Assembly: GCA_018712835.1 (NCBI GenBank)
Contig: DVGF01000037.1
Location: 1-38,840, forward strand
Length of the DNA stretch: 38,840 nt
Direction of reading: 5' to 3'
Source of the DNA: Candidatus Ventrenecus stercoripullorum
Lineage (GTDB): Bacteria > Bacillota_I > Bacilli_A > RF39 > UBA660
A program made the translations under genes and the position numbers. Positions 10,409 through 19,401 of the stretch are shown here, in pieces; the first letter of the stretch is position 1, and each line of letters begins with the position of its first letter. A model generated the notes under the pieces. That model did not search any database and was not told where the DNA came from. It saw only the letters and a program-made list of their open reading frames with translations.

Positions 10409-11227
10409 CTACTTTCTTAAAAAAATCCGGATATAGGGTGATAAACTACATTTAAAAGCCACTAAAATATTAAAGTTCTTTTTATAATAATAGAAAGACT
10501 GGTGAAATGGAAGGCCTTTCGGAGAGTTCAACAAAAATAATCTTTTTTTAAAAGAAAGTTTTTTATCTTCCCATGTATTGGCTTTAGAATTTCGATTACA
10601 TTTTCCTACAAATTCATTGTAAACAAGTAATTTATACTTTTTTCTTGAGTATTCAAGTCCATAATCAAAGTCACCAAAAGAATGAACATAATGATTATCC
10701 ATTGCCCCGACAATTTTAAACCATTTATATGGAATTAAGACGCAGTTTCCATTAAAGGTATTACAAAGAATGTGTTTTTTTTCGGGGCCTATGCGTTCAA
10801 AGTCCGATGAAAACTTGGAGTGAAATAAGATCCCACCATAAGATAATTTACCCTTTTCATCTTCGCAAGCACCTATTGTAATGCAATTATGGAGTATTTG
10901 AAAGTCTATCATTTTTTCTAAAAAGCCATGATAAAAATCAACATCATCATTTACCATCAATAAATAGTCATATTGTTTTTTTAAATTCAATAAATAACTC
11001 ATTCCGTAATTCATGCTTTTAGAATAGTAATAGTTTCCTTTTGTTTGTAAAATATGAAGATTTTTTTTATTTAATTTTTTTAATTCTTGCAATGTATTAT
11101 CAGTACTTTTATCATCGATCACAAAAAAATCAATTTTTACACCTTTTTCATTGTCAATTTCCTGGACCGCTCGTTTAGTCGTATTGCATCGATTGAAACA
11201 TGTGAATAAAACTGCTATTTTTTTCAT
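10409..11227 (-). CDS. Family 2 glycosyltransferase
   Basis: IAVLFTCFNRCNTT, FFVIDDKSTDNTL, LLMVNDDVDF. Confidence 0.85.
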   Translation of the reverse strand: MKKIAVLFTCFNRCNTTKRAVQEIDNEKGVKIDFFVIDDKSTDNTLQELKKLNKKNLHILQTKGNYYYSKSMNYGMSYLLNLKKQYDYLLMVNDDVDFYHGFLEKMIDFQILHNCITIGACEDEKGKLSYGGILFHSKFSSDFERIGPEKKHILCNTFNGNCVLIPYKWFKIVGAMDNHYVHSFGDFDYGLEYSRKKYKLLVYNEFVGKCNRNSKANTWEDKKLSFKKRLFLLNSPKGLPFHQSFYYYKKNFNILVAFKCSLSPYIRIFLRK

Positions 11228-11230
11228 AAC

Positions 11231-12274
11231 TTACTCCTGTTCTCTATTCTTTAGAAAATTAAAAACTTTTATCATTATATAAACGATTAAAAACATTTGA
11301 TGTCTTGCAGACCAAACAAAGGCTTTTAGTGGAATACTTAAATCACAATACTTCACATTATAAAATCCTTTTTGAATCTGTTTTAACTGATAGGCTTTTT
11401 TTAACTCTTTTATTTTGGCAAATAATCCTGAAGGATTGTCTTTATGTACAATCCCAATGCGACTGCCCTCAATATATAATAAAACGGTTTTTAAGAAAAT
11501 GGCTTCTTCCAACTCATGTTTCTCATCAAATTTATACATCTCTTCTAAAACATTCGAAAATGTTATAAAAATGTTTTTATTAAATTTAATAGTTGAAGAA
11601 TTATAATTGATTCTGTAATGATATAAGAAGTTATTTTGATATACAACTTTTTTGGCTAATGACATTGCATAAAGATTAAAAATAACATCTTGCATTCTTT
11701 GAAGTCCTACTTTGAAAGTCAATTGATTCTTTATCAAAAATTCACGATTATACATTTTTGCCCATGGTCCTCCTGCTCCTATATATGTCTTTTTAGCACT
11801 ATGATATTGGCGGCAAATAATATTCAGTAGTAACTTTCGTTTATTTTTTTTAGTAAATGTTATTTTCTTACCAAAAATACTGGCAGGTATTTTTTGCTTA
11901 CGAAACTCCATGATTGGTGGAGTTATAGCGATTTCACAACCTTCATTTTTAATTATAGAATATAGGGTTGATAGCATCTTACTATCAACGTAATCATCAG
12001 AATCGACAAAACAAATCCATTTTCCATTTGAAAGTTCTATTCCTTTATTTCTAGCAACTGAAACTCCCTGATTTTTTTGTTTATATGTTCTCACATTTTG
12101 ATATTTTCTGCTATATTGCTGGCATATTTTGTAAGATGAGTCTGTTGACCCGTCATCGATTAATAAGATTTCATAATTTTCATAATCTTGGGAAACTAAA
12201 CTTTTAATACATTCTTCTAAGTATTTTTCAACATTATAAACGGGAACAATAATTGATATCTTCTCATTTTTCAT
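11231..12274 (-). CDS. Family 2 glycosyltransferase
   Basis: ISIIVPVYNVEKYLEECIKSLVSQDYENYEILLIDDGSTDSS, WICFVDSDDYV. Confidence 0.93.
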   Translation of the reverse strand: MKNEKISIIVPVYNVEKYLEECIKSLVSQDYENYEILLIDDGSTDSSYKICQQYSRKYQNVRTYKQKNQGVSVARNKGIELSNGKWICFVDSDDYVDSKMLSTLYSIIKNEGCEIAITPPIMEFRKQKIPASIFGKKITFTKKNKRKLLLNIICRQYHSAKKTYIGAGGPWAKMYNREFLIKNQLTFKVGLQRMQDVIFNLYAMSLAKKVVYQNNFLYHYRINYNSSTIKFNKNIFITFSNVLEEMYKFDEKHELEEAIFLKTVLLYIEGSRIGIVHKDNPSGLFAKIKELKKAYQLKQIQKGFYNVKYCDLSIPLKAFVWSARHQMFLIVYIMIKVFNFLKNREQE

Positions 12275-12286
12275 GCAAATTCCTCC

Positions 12287-13384
12287 TTAATCCTGAAAAA
12301 AAGTTGTGTATATATCATATCCGGCTCGAACAGCCCCTGAAGATGATTGATAATATACACCTTGATAAACGAGCATGCCACATATAAAAAGAGTAATCCA
12401 TAAAGTTTTATACTTCTGTTTTTTTAAAAATTCGTTTAGTAAAGGTGGTATTAATAAAACATAATAAATATATAAGTAAGTGGTTAATCTCGCTAAAATA
12501 TAGGAGCGAACAACAAGTAGCTGCAATAATGTGCAGAAAAAAACTAAATTATATAAATAAATATTTTCCTTATTATTTTTTGTGATTTTTCGGTAAAAAT
12601 AATAAGATACACCAAACATTAAAATCCTAATAACAAGGTTATATATAGAACTCAGTTCGGTCACATCAAAGCTACTACCAAAATAAATTCTTCCATAATA
12701 AGTATTAGAAATAAGTTCTTTTAACCAGTCAAAGCCTAAAAATACTGCAAGCGCAATTCCACTATATATTCCCAAAGCTTTTATATTTAATTCTTTTCCT
12801 ACAAAAAAGTACAATGGCAACATTATAAAGGCCGAAGTATGAATTAGTCCAGCCATACTCACAAAAATGAAATATATCCAGAATTGCCGTTTTTTTATAT
12901 ATTTAAAAGCATAAAAAGTGAGAGCGATAGCAAGCATCTGCCGAAATTGATTAAATATTTGAAACGGTAAACAAAAGCAAAATAAAATAAAAAGTGATAA
13001 CGCCGGGTTTTTGCTATTATCCCAAATTCCTTTGTACAGCAAGAATAAAGTAGCTAAATTAATGACTGCGAAAACTCCATAATAATTTCTTCCAAATACA
13101 AAACTTAAAAGATAACATATTGCTTTAAATCCTACAGACCACCACTCTTCTTGTCTAGCATCTAGAGTATTATCTAAAAATGACAAATAGGTTTGTGCAT
13201 ATGTTTCATAGTCTTGTCCAACTTTAATTCCACGAAAAATAAGCAGTAGTGCAAATGGTAAAAATGATAATATCAAAAAGATATACATTCTTTTCTTGCT
13301 TTTTTGTTCATTCTTTTTAGCTATGAACATTGATCCAATAGCAATAATTTCACAAATAATATATATTATAATGGTATATATCAT
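12287..13384 (-). CDS. EpsG-family/Wzy-like polysaccharide polymerase
   Basis: Multi-TM; FRGIKVGQDYETYAQTYLSF, FNQFRQMLAIALTFYAFKYIKKR, LIHTSAFIMLPLYF. Confidence 0.85.
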   Translation of the reverse strand: MIYTIIIYIICEIIAIGSMFIAKKNEQKSKKRMYIFLILSFLPFALLLIFRGIKVGQDYETYAQTYLSFLDNTLDARQEEWWSVGFKAICYLLSFVFGRNYYGVFAVINLATLFLLYKGIWDNSKNPALSLFILFCFCLPFQIFNQFRQMLAIALTFYAFKYIKKRQFWIYFIFVSMAGLIHTSAFIMLPLYFFVGKELNIKALGIYSGIALAVFLGFDWLKELISNTYYGRIYFGSSFDVTELSSIYNLVIRILMFGVSYYFYRKITKNNKENIYLYNLVFFCTLLQLLVVRSYILARLTTYLYIYYVLLIPPLLNEFLKKQKYKTLWITLFICGMLVYQGVYYQSSSGAVRAGYDIYTTFFQD

Positions 13385-14238
13385 CTTCTTCCCACCTTCA
13401 TTCCAATATATCTTGCGGCCATATCAAACGGAAACCTCACCAGCACTTTTATATTACCTTCTTTTATGGCTCTTTTTAGTACGTATTTTGCAAGGCCACC
13501 ACCAGACTTGGTTGTACCAAACTCATCTAAATAACTATTTTGTTTCATGAATTCTCCTGTTAATTTATAACGATTGTATAATTCTTTCAAAGTAAAATTA
13601 TGAGAATGATAGACAACGCTATCGCTTTCATAACTGATTTTGTAACCATTCATAATGAGTTTATAAGCGATGTACATATCTTCATTTGTTGGAAGTTTTT
13701 TTCCGTCGTATCCCTTTAACTTTTTATAAACACTTGTTTTTATTGCACTAGAAGCATCGCTAAAAAAGAATGTATTTAGTCCAAGACGTTTGATATCACT
13801 TTTTGAAACTATTCTAGAAGTTGCTGGATAGTTTTTCTCACGTGTATATTTTTCGATATTGTTATATTTTGTAATTTGCCTAGAAAAAGCCGCGGCTACT
13901 TTGCCACTTGCAATATTTTTAGTAAGCTCATATAACCACTCATCGCTTTCGATTACAATATCTTGGGTAATAAATACTAAGATATCACTTTTACTTTTCA
14001 TGGCAGCAGTCTCTCTAGTAAGACTATGAGAAAACTCACTTTTTTTAATTTTTGTATATTTTATCTTATTTTTCTTTAATATTTCTTCTGTATGATCTTT
14101 GCTTTCAGTCATTAAATAAAAAATATTTTTTATTGCGACTTTCTTTTGCTTTTTTATAGACTCATTTAGCTTTAAAATATAGTCTTCTGCATTATACAAA
14201 GGACAAATAATATCTATTTGCATGGTATCACCTATCAA
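13381..14238 (-). CDS. Family 2 glycosyltransferase (rhamnosyltransferase-like)
   Basis: IDIICPLYNAEDYILKLNESIKKQ, FITQDIVIESDEWLYEL, DASSAIKTSVYKKLKGYD. Confidence 0.85.
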   Translation of the reverse strand: MIGDTMQIDIICPLYNAEDYILKLNESIKKQKKVAIKNIFYLMTESKDHTEEILKKNKIKYTKIKKSEFSHSLTRETAAMKSKSDILVFITQDIVIESDEWLYELTKNIASGKVAAAFSRQITKYNNIEKYTREKNYPATSRIVSKSDIKRLGLNTFFFSDASSAIKTSVYKKLKGYDGKKLPTNEDMYIAYKLIMNGYKISYESDSVVYHSHNFTLKELYNRYKLTGEFMKQNSYLDEFGTTKSGGGLAKYVLKRAIKEGNIKVLVRFPFDMAARYIGMKVGRR

Positions 14239-14362
14239 TTTCTAAAAGTATTGTATCATTTATTTGGCGTCTTGTAAAAACAATTGTCAAGTTCTTTACT
14301 CTCTTGTTTTTGGTGTATTTTAACTACTCTATGCTATAATAAGTTTAGAAAGAAGGGTTTTT

Positions 14363-15844
14363 ATGGTTCAAAGAGTTCAAAATGAGGTTTATGACTTTGG
14401 AAATTCTTGCAAACATTTTTGGAAAAAGTATCGAACACCACTTCTTGTGTTGTCTTTATTATTACTTTTATCCATTAGCTCTATTTTAAGGGCAAATTTT
14501 AAATACGTTGATGATATTGGAAGAACCGTGAATGGATATCGCGGTTGGTCTAACTTTAGTCGTTATTTATCTAGCTTTTTCAGTATCTTTTTGCATGGAG
14601 ATACTTACTTAACTGATATTTCTCCCCTCCCACAAGTGCTTGCTATTTTTGTGATGGGTATTAGTAGTATTCTTCTTCTTCATTTATTTTCTAACGGGAA
14701 AAAGATTACTTTTTGGAATATTCTTGCTATTATTCCACTTACTATTAATCCTTATTTTTTAGAGTGTTTATCTTATAAGTATGATGCTCCTTATATGGCA
14801 ATTAGTATTCTTTCAAGCATCGTTCCATTTTTATTTTATAAAAAGAATAAAGTATTATTTGGTATCTCTTCTTTTTGTGGGCTACTTATCATGTGTCTTA
14901 CTTATCAAGCATCTTCTGGGATTTATTTACTCTTGATACTCTTCTATGCGTTTTTGTTATACAAAGAGGATACGAATTGGAAGAAAATTGCTTCTTTTAT
15001 CCTTTATGCAGGAGTTCTTTATCTTGGTAGTCTTCTTGTTTATAAACTGTTTTTTATGCAACCGGTAGAGGATTATGTCAGCAATACTATCTTTCCTCTT
15101 TTGGAGTTACCTGGGGGATTTCTTCGGAATTTAAGTACTTATTATGATTTGTTATTTCATGATTTTAAAGTGGAATGGCTTATTCTCATTGGAATTTTAG
15201 TCATTGGTTTTCTTGTTGCTACTACACTGACAGCTAAGAAACATAAAGCACTTACATTTCTTGTTACATTATTCGTTCTTGCTTGTTCTGGTCTTGTTTT
15301 GTTTGGTATTTATCCAGCATTTACTAGTCCATTATTTTCACCACGTGCTATGTATGGATTTGGGGTATTTTTAAGTCTTGTCATGATTCAAATTTCTAAT
15401 TTCAAACAGTGTTACATACTAAAAATAATTAGTTTCGCACTATGTTGGTGTTTCTTTGCCTTTTCATTTACTTATGGAAATGCTCTTTCTGAACAAAAGG
15501 ACTATACGGAGTACCGCATGTATTTGGTAGCCAATGATTTAAATCATTTAGAAATTATGAACAGCCAGCAAATAAAACAAGTAAAGATTGTTGGGGATAT
15601 AGGACAAGCTCCTGTGATCCGTAATATGCCACAGGATTATCAATTATTAAATCGGCTTATTCCCTCTACTTTTGGTGGTGGAAATGTTTGGAGTAGCGCT
15701 TATTTCTTTAGTTATCTTGACTTAAAAAACTTGACGATTTCGACAGATGATAGTTTATTAGAACTTGATTTACCGGTGCTAGTCGATACGATGTATCATG
15801 AAATTAGAGGCGATGATGCACATATCATCATCACTTTAAAATAA
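14363..15844 (+). CDS. GtrII-like multi-TM glucosyltransferase family protein
   Basis: NFKYVDDIGRTVNGYRGWSNFSRYLSSFFSIFLHG, many TM segments; AAGAAGGG upstream. Confidence 0.75.
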   Translation: MVQRVQNEVYDFGNSCKHFWKKYRTPLLVLSLLLLLSISSILRANFKYVDDIGRTVNGYRGWSNFSRYLSSFFSIFLHGDTYLTDISPLPQVLAIFVMGISSILLLHLFSNGKKITFWNILAIIPLTINPYFLECLSYKYDAPYMAISILSSIVPFLFYKKNKVLFGISSFCGLLIMCLTYQASSGIYLLLILFYAFLLYKEDTNWKKIASFILYAGVLYLGSLLVYKLFFMQPVEDYVSNTIFPLLELPGGFLRNLSTYYDLLFHDFKVEWLILIGILVIGFLVATTLTAKKHKALTFLVTLFVLACSGLVLFGIYPAFTSPLFSPRAMYGFGVFLSLVMIQISNFKQCYILKIISFALCWCFFAFSFTYGNALSEQKDYTEYRMYLVANDLNHLEIMNSQQIKQVKIVGDIGQAPVIRNMPQDYQLLNRLIPSTFGGGNVWSSAYFFSYLDLKNLTISTDDSLLELDLPVLVDTMYHEIRGDDAHIIITLK

Positions 15845-15873
15845 GGATGGAACTATTTTGCTCCATCCTTTTT
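15845..15873. terminator. Bidirectional terminator between convergent genes
   Basis: GGATGGA-actattttgc-TCCATCC-TTTTT; its left arm begins directly after the GtrII stop and the hairpin overlaps the last codons of the sugar transferase. Confidence 0.8.
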
Positions 15874-16524
15874 AAATACTGCTATAAATGTTTTAAACAT
15901 AATTTTTAAATCTAGAAGAATTCCACAGTGGTCAATATAATATAATTCCATTTTGATTCTTTCTTTATAGGTTGTGTTACTTCTACCATGACTAGCCCAG
16001 TATCCAGTAAGTCCCGGTCTTAAAGATAAGAATTTATTTTTTTGTTTTCCATATTTTTTTACTTCATCTGGGACAACTGGTCTTGGACCTATTAATGACA
16101 TATCGCCAAGAAAAATATTTAGAAATTGTGGAAACTCATCTAAACTTGTTTTTCTTAAGATATTCCCTACTTTGGTAATTCTTGGGTCATTATCAATTTT
16201 GCGGTCTCTTAAATACTCTTTTCTTTTTTCTGGATTATTTTTCAGCCAATCTTCTAATATTTCTTCGGCATTCACAACCATAGTTCTAAATTTAAAGATG
16301 CGAATTTCTTTACCATGCTTTCCTAATCTCTTTTGACGATAGAAAATACTATGAAAATCTCCACTAAGAAGATATAGAACCTTTACAAATATCATTAGAG
16401 GTACTAAAAAGAGAATTCCTATGAAACTTATTAAGACATCAGCGACTCTTTTTAATACAAAATATAAATATTTTACTTGGAATGGCTCTACTACATCTGA
16501 AGTTATCGCTATTTCTTTATCCAT
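15853..16524 (-). CDS. Initiating undecaprenyl-phosphate sugar transferase (WcaJ/EpsL-like)
   Basis: KRVADVLISFIGILFLVPLMIFVKVLY, FYRQKRLGKHGKEIRIFKFRTM, LRKTSLDEFPQFLNIFLGDMSLIGPRPVVPDEV, LRPGLTGYWASHGRS. Confidence 0.93.
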   Translation of the reverse strand: MDKEIAITSDVVEPFQVKYLYFVLKRVADVLISFIGILFLVPLMIFVKVLYLLSGDFHSIFYRQKRLGKHGKEIRIFKFRTMVVNAEEILEDWLKNNPEKRKEYLRDRKIDNDPRITKVGNILRKTSLDEFPQFLNIFLGDMSLIGPRPVVPDEVKKYGKQKNKFLSLRPGLTGYWASHGRSNTTYKERIKMELYYIDHCGILLDLKIMFKTFIAVFKKDGAK

Positions 16525-16603
16525 ATGATATCACCTATACAATTCTTTTTTGCATGTCCATTGTACCATTAAAGAGAGGAAAAAACAATTCAATCTCCTT
16601 TAT

Positions 16604-16640
16604 TTGACAATACTTTACTGTGAATAGTATTGTCTTTTTT
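16604..16640 (+). promoter_or_regulatory. Inverted repeat GACAATACT-N11-AGTATTGTC + T6 in the divergent intergenic region; attenuator/terminator or operator
   Basis: 9-bp perfect arms at 16606-16614 and 16626-16634 followed by TTTTTT; TTGACA overlaps the left arm. Confidence 0.5.
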
Positions 16641-16738
16641 CTGGCTTAATATGTAAAAAATTTGTCGAACGCTTTTTTGTAAGAAAAAAAGGAAACTGGT
16701 ATTTTTTCTGGAATAGTTATAGTAGGAGGTTAAAAAAA

Positions 16739-18844
16739 ATGAAAAAAATATTATTTGTTTTAAGCATGGCATTTCTTTTACTATTCAGTAAGAATTGTAA
16801 TGCTGCAGAAATTTCTTCGTCTTTTGATCGAACGTTTATTGGTAATTACCACTATGTTTCGCAAAATGGACGATTTGGAGATTTCGAATTGTTTCAAAGA
16901 AGGGAAGATGATCGAGTTGCTTATTGCATTGAACCCAATTCTTCTTTTACTTCTTCGGAATATCAAGGGGCTTATGACTTATCAAATCAAGAACTAGCAA
17001 ATAAAGTTGGAATTACGGAAAATCAATTGCAAAGAATTAGTTTGATTGCTTACTTTGCATATGGCTATGAGGGACATAATAGTTCTCAATGGATCGTGGC
17101 AGCACAAGCTAAAATTTGGGAAGTGTTAGGACATTCATTTCAATTTACTAGTCGTAATTCTTCAGTAAATCCTTGGGCTTATGTGATTCCAACTCCGCCT
17201 GAAATACAAGAGAAGATGGATATTTTAGAAGGGCTTGTTCAAAGTTACTATTCTACCCCGGCAATTAATGGAGCAAATCTTACTATTCCTGTAGGAGAAA
17301 GATACACAATTAGTGATAGCTCTTTGCCATTGTATCAATTACAAGGAGATTTTCCTGGCGTTAGTAAAAGTGGTAATACTTTATTTATTACGCCAAAGGA
17401 GGAAGGAAATGTCACAGTTACATTAAAACAAGAGCTTTATATTTATAGTACTCCTTTCATGGTTTACTATCATAACAGTAGTCAAAACTTATTGTTAACA
17501 GGGAATGTTCCGGGTCAAGAAATTTCGTTTTCTTATCAAGCTGTTTCTGGAAGAGCAGAAATTTTAAAACACGATAAGGATACTAAGAGTTGTTACTCTT
17601 CTATTGGCAAAACGATGGGAAATGCCATTTACGGGCTTTATAAAAGCGATGGAACTCTAGTTCAAAAAGTTACCGTTTCTAATTGTATGGGAATAGCAGA
17701 TCAGTTGGCTTTAGGAGAATATTATTGGCAAGAAATAGAACCACCAGAAGGATATCTTTTGGATACACAGAAATATTATTTTGCGATTACAAGAGAAAAT
17801 ATTATGGATACTCAAAGAATTCAAGTATATGATGAGGAAGACATAAAAACTATCTCTATTCACAAAGAATATCTCAAAGAAAACGAAACTTTGATGCCAG
17901 AAGAGAATGTGAAGTTTGAAATTATCAACAAAGAAACCAATCAAATTGTAGCTACTTTAATTACGGATAAAAATGGCTTTGCCAGTACAACTCTTCGATA
18001 TGGGACGTATATCATTCGTCAAGTAAGTGGAACACCAGGATATCACTATATCGAGCCAGAGGAGTTTGTCGTTGATAAAAATACCCAAAAGGAATTTACC
18101 TACTCCTTTGTTAACAAACCGATTTTAAAAAATATCAAGGTTCTAAAAAAAGATGATAATCTTAAAAATCCGATTTTACAAAGTGGTATAAAGTTTAAGT
18201 TATATGACGTTGTTAATCAAAAATATATCTGTCGGAATGAGGATTGTACTTTTGAAACAAATGAGTATGGAGAACTTATCATAGAAGACTTGTACTACTC
18301 TACTTATCGTTTGGAGGAAATCAATCAAGAGTTGCCTGGATATCTTTGGAACCAAGAGGGATTGGAATTTATTATTGATGATAATAGTCCCGAAGAAATT
18401 CTTTTAGAATTTTATAATCAACCTGTTCAAGGGGAAATTGTTATTTCTAAGAATGATGGAAACGGCTTACCTTTATCCGACGTCGTATTTCAAGTCTTTG
18501 CCAAAGATGATATTTATCAAAACGAGGTGCTACTCTATCACAAGGGTGAACTTGTAGCAGAAGTAACTACGAATAAGGATGGAAAAGCTTCATTAAGTGG
18601 ACTTCCTTTAGGCATTTATACTGTCACAGAAATTAGAACGCAAGATGGATATCAGTTAGATACACGTTCTTATGAGGTTATACTAGAATATCTTGACAAT
18701 CAGACATCTATTGTTTATGGAAATCTAGAGCTTGTAAACTATAAAATACCGGAAACAAAAAGGAATCGATTTGATGTTTCTTTCACTATGTTCTTGTTAG
18801 GAATAGGTTTTTACTTGTATGAAAAAAAGTATTTTTGTTTGTAG
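16739..18844 (+). CDS. Secreted surface protein: N-terminal thioester (TQXA-like) domain plus four SpaA/Cna-B-type repeats and atypical C-terminal sorting signal
   Basis: Signal peptide; YCIEPN and AAQAKIW thioester-type Cys/Gln motifs; repeats ending YYWQEIEPPEGY, YIIRQVSGTPGY, YRLEEINQELPGY, YTVTEIRTQDGY; C-term IPETKRNRFDVSFTMFLLGIGFYLYEKKYF. Confidence 0.82.
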   Translation: MKKILFVLSMAFLLLFSKNCNAAEISSSFDRTFIGNYHYVSQNGRFGDFELFQRREDDRVAYCIEPNSSFTSSEYQGAYDLSNQELANKVGITENQLQRISLIAYFAYGYEGHNSSQWIVAAQAKIWEVLGHSFQFTSRNSSVNPWAYVIPTPPEIQEKMDILEGLVQSYYSTPAINGANLTIPVGERYTISDSSLPLYQLQGDFPGVSKSGNTLFITPKEEGNVTVTLKQELYIYSTPFMVYYHNSSQNLLLTGNVPGQEISFSYQAVSGRAEILKHDKDTKSCYSSIGKTMGNAIYGLYKSDGTLVQKVTVSNCMGIADQLALGEYYWQEIEPPEGYLLDTQKYYFAITRENIMDTQRIQVYDEEDIKTISIHKEYLKENETLMPEENVKFEIINKETNQIVATLITDKNGFASTTLRYGTYIIRQVSGTPGYHYIEPEEFVVDKNTQKEFTYSFVNKPILKNIKVLKKDDNLKNPILQSGIKFKLYDVVNQKYICRNEDCTFETNEYGELIIEDLYYSTYRLEEINQELPGYLWNQEGLEFIIDDNSPEEILLEFYNQPVQGEIVISKNDGNGLPLSDVVFQVFAKDDIYQNEVLLYHKGELVAEVTTNKDGKASLSGLPLGIYTVTEIRTQDGYQLDTRSYEVILEYLDNQTSIVYGNLELVNYKIPETKRNRFDVSFTMFLLGIGFYLYEKKYFCL

Positions 18845-19361
18845 TTTCTTCTTTCTTTGTTTTATGCTTTGTAGTTTTGATAAAATTGAAACGAAAATCA
18901 TAGAGCAAGAAAATCAAGAGCTAGTTCAAAATTATTTTACTAATGATCTAAGTGCTACAATCCAAAAAGAGCAGTATTTAGGTGTACTAGAAATTCCAAA
19001 GATTTCTTTGAAAAGAGGTTTTTACTCTTACTCTTCTGACAACAATACGGTAGAAAAAAATATTCAAGTTATTTCTCAGAGTTGTCTACCAAATGATACT
19101 TGTGATTTCATATTGGCAAGTCATTCAGGTACTAGTAACATTTCCTTTTTCAAGCATCTACATCAATTAGAAGAAAATGATACGGCTTTTCTTTATTATA
19201 ATAACCAAAAGTATGTTTATCGACTTATTGATATTAAACACGTGATGAAAAACGGAACAATTCAAATAATTAGTACCAATGAACCAAGACTTATTTTAAC
19301 CACTTGTAATCTGGATGATGACAATTTACAAGATGTCTATTATTTTGAACGAGCTTCATAA
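18819..19361 (+). CDS. Sortase
   Basis: Membrane anchor; LGVLEIPKISLKRG; LASHSG (His), LILTTC (Cys), DVYYFER (Arg). Confidence 0.88.
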   Translation: MKKSIFVCSFFFLCFMLCSFDKIETKIIEQENQELVQNYFTNDLSATIQKEQYLGVLEIPKISLKRGFYSYSSDNNTVEKNIQVISQSCLPNDTCDFILASHSGTSNISFFKHLHQLEENDTAFLYYNNQKYVYRLIDIKHVMKNGTIQIISTNEPRLILTTCNLDDDNLQDVYYFERAS

Positions 19362-19366
19362 GAAAA

Positions 19367-19400
19367 GGAACTGTCATGTTTGTGATAGTTCCTTGTTTTT
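19367..19400. terminator. Terminator between convergent genes
   Basis: GGAACTGTCA-tgtttg-TGATAGTTCC then TTGTTTTT. Confidence 0.75.
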
Positions 19401-19401
19401 A

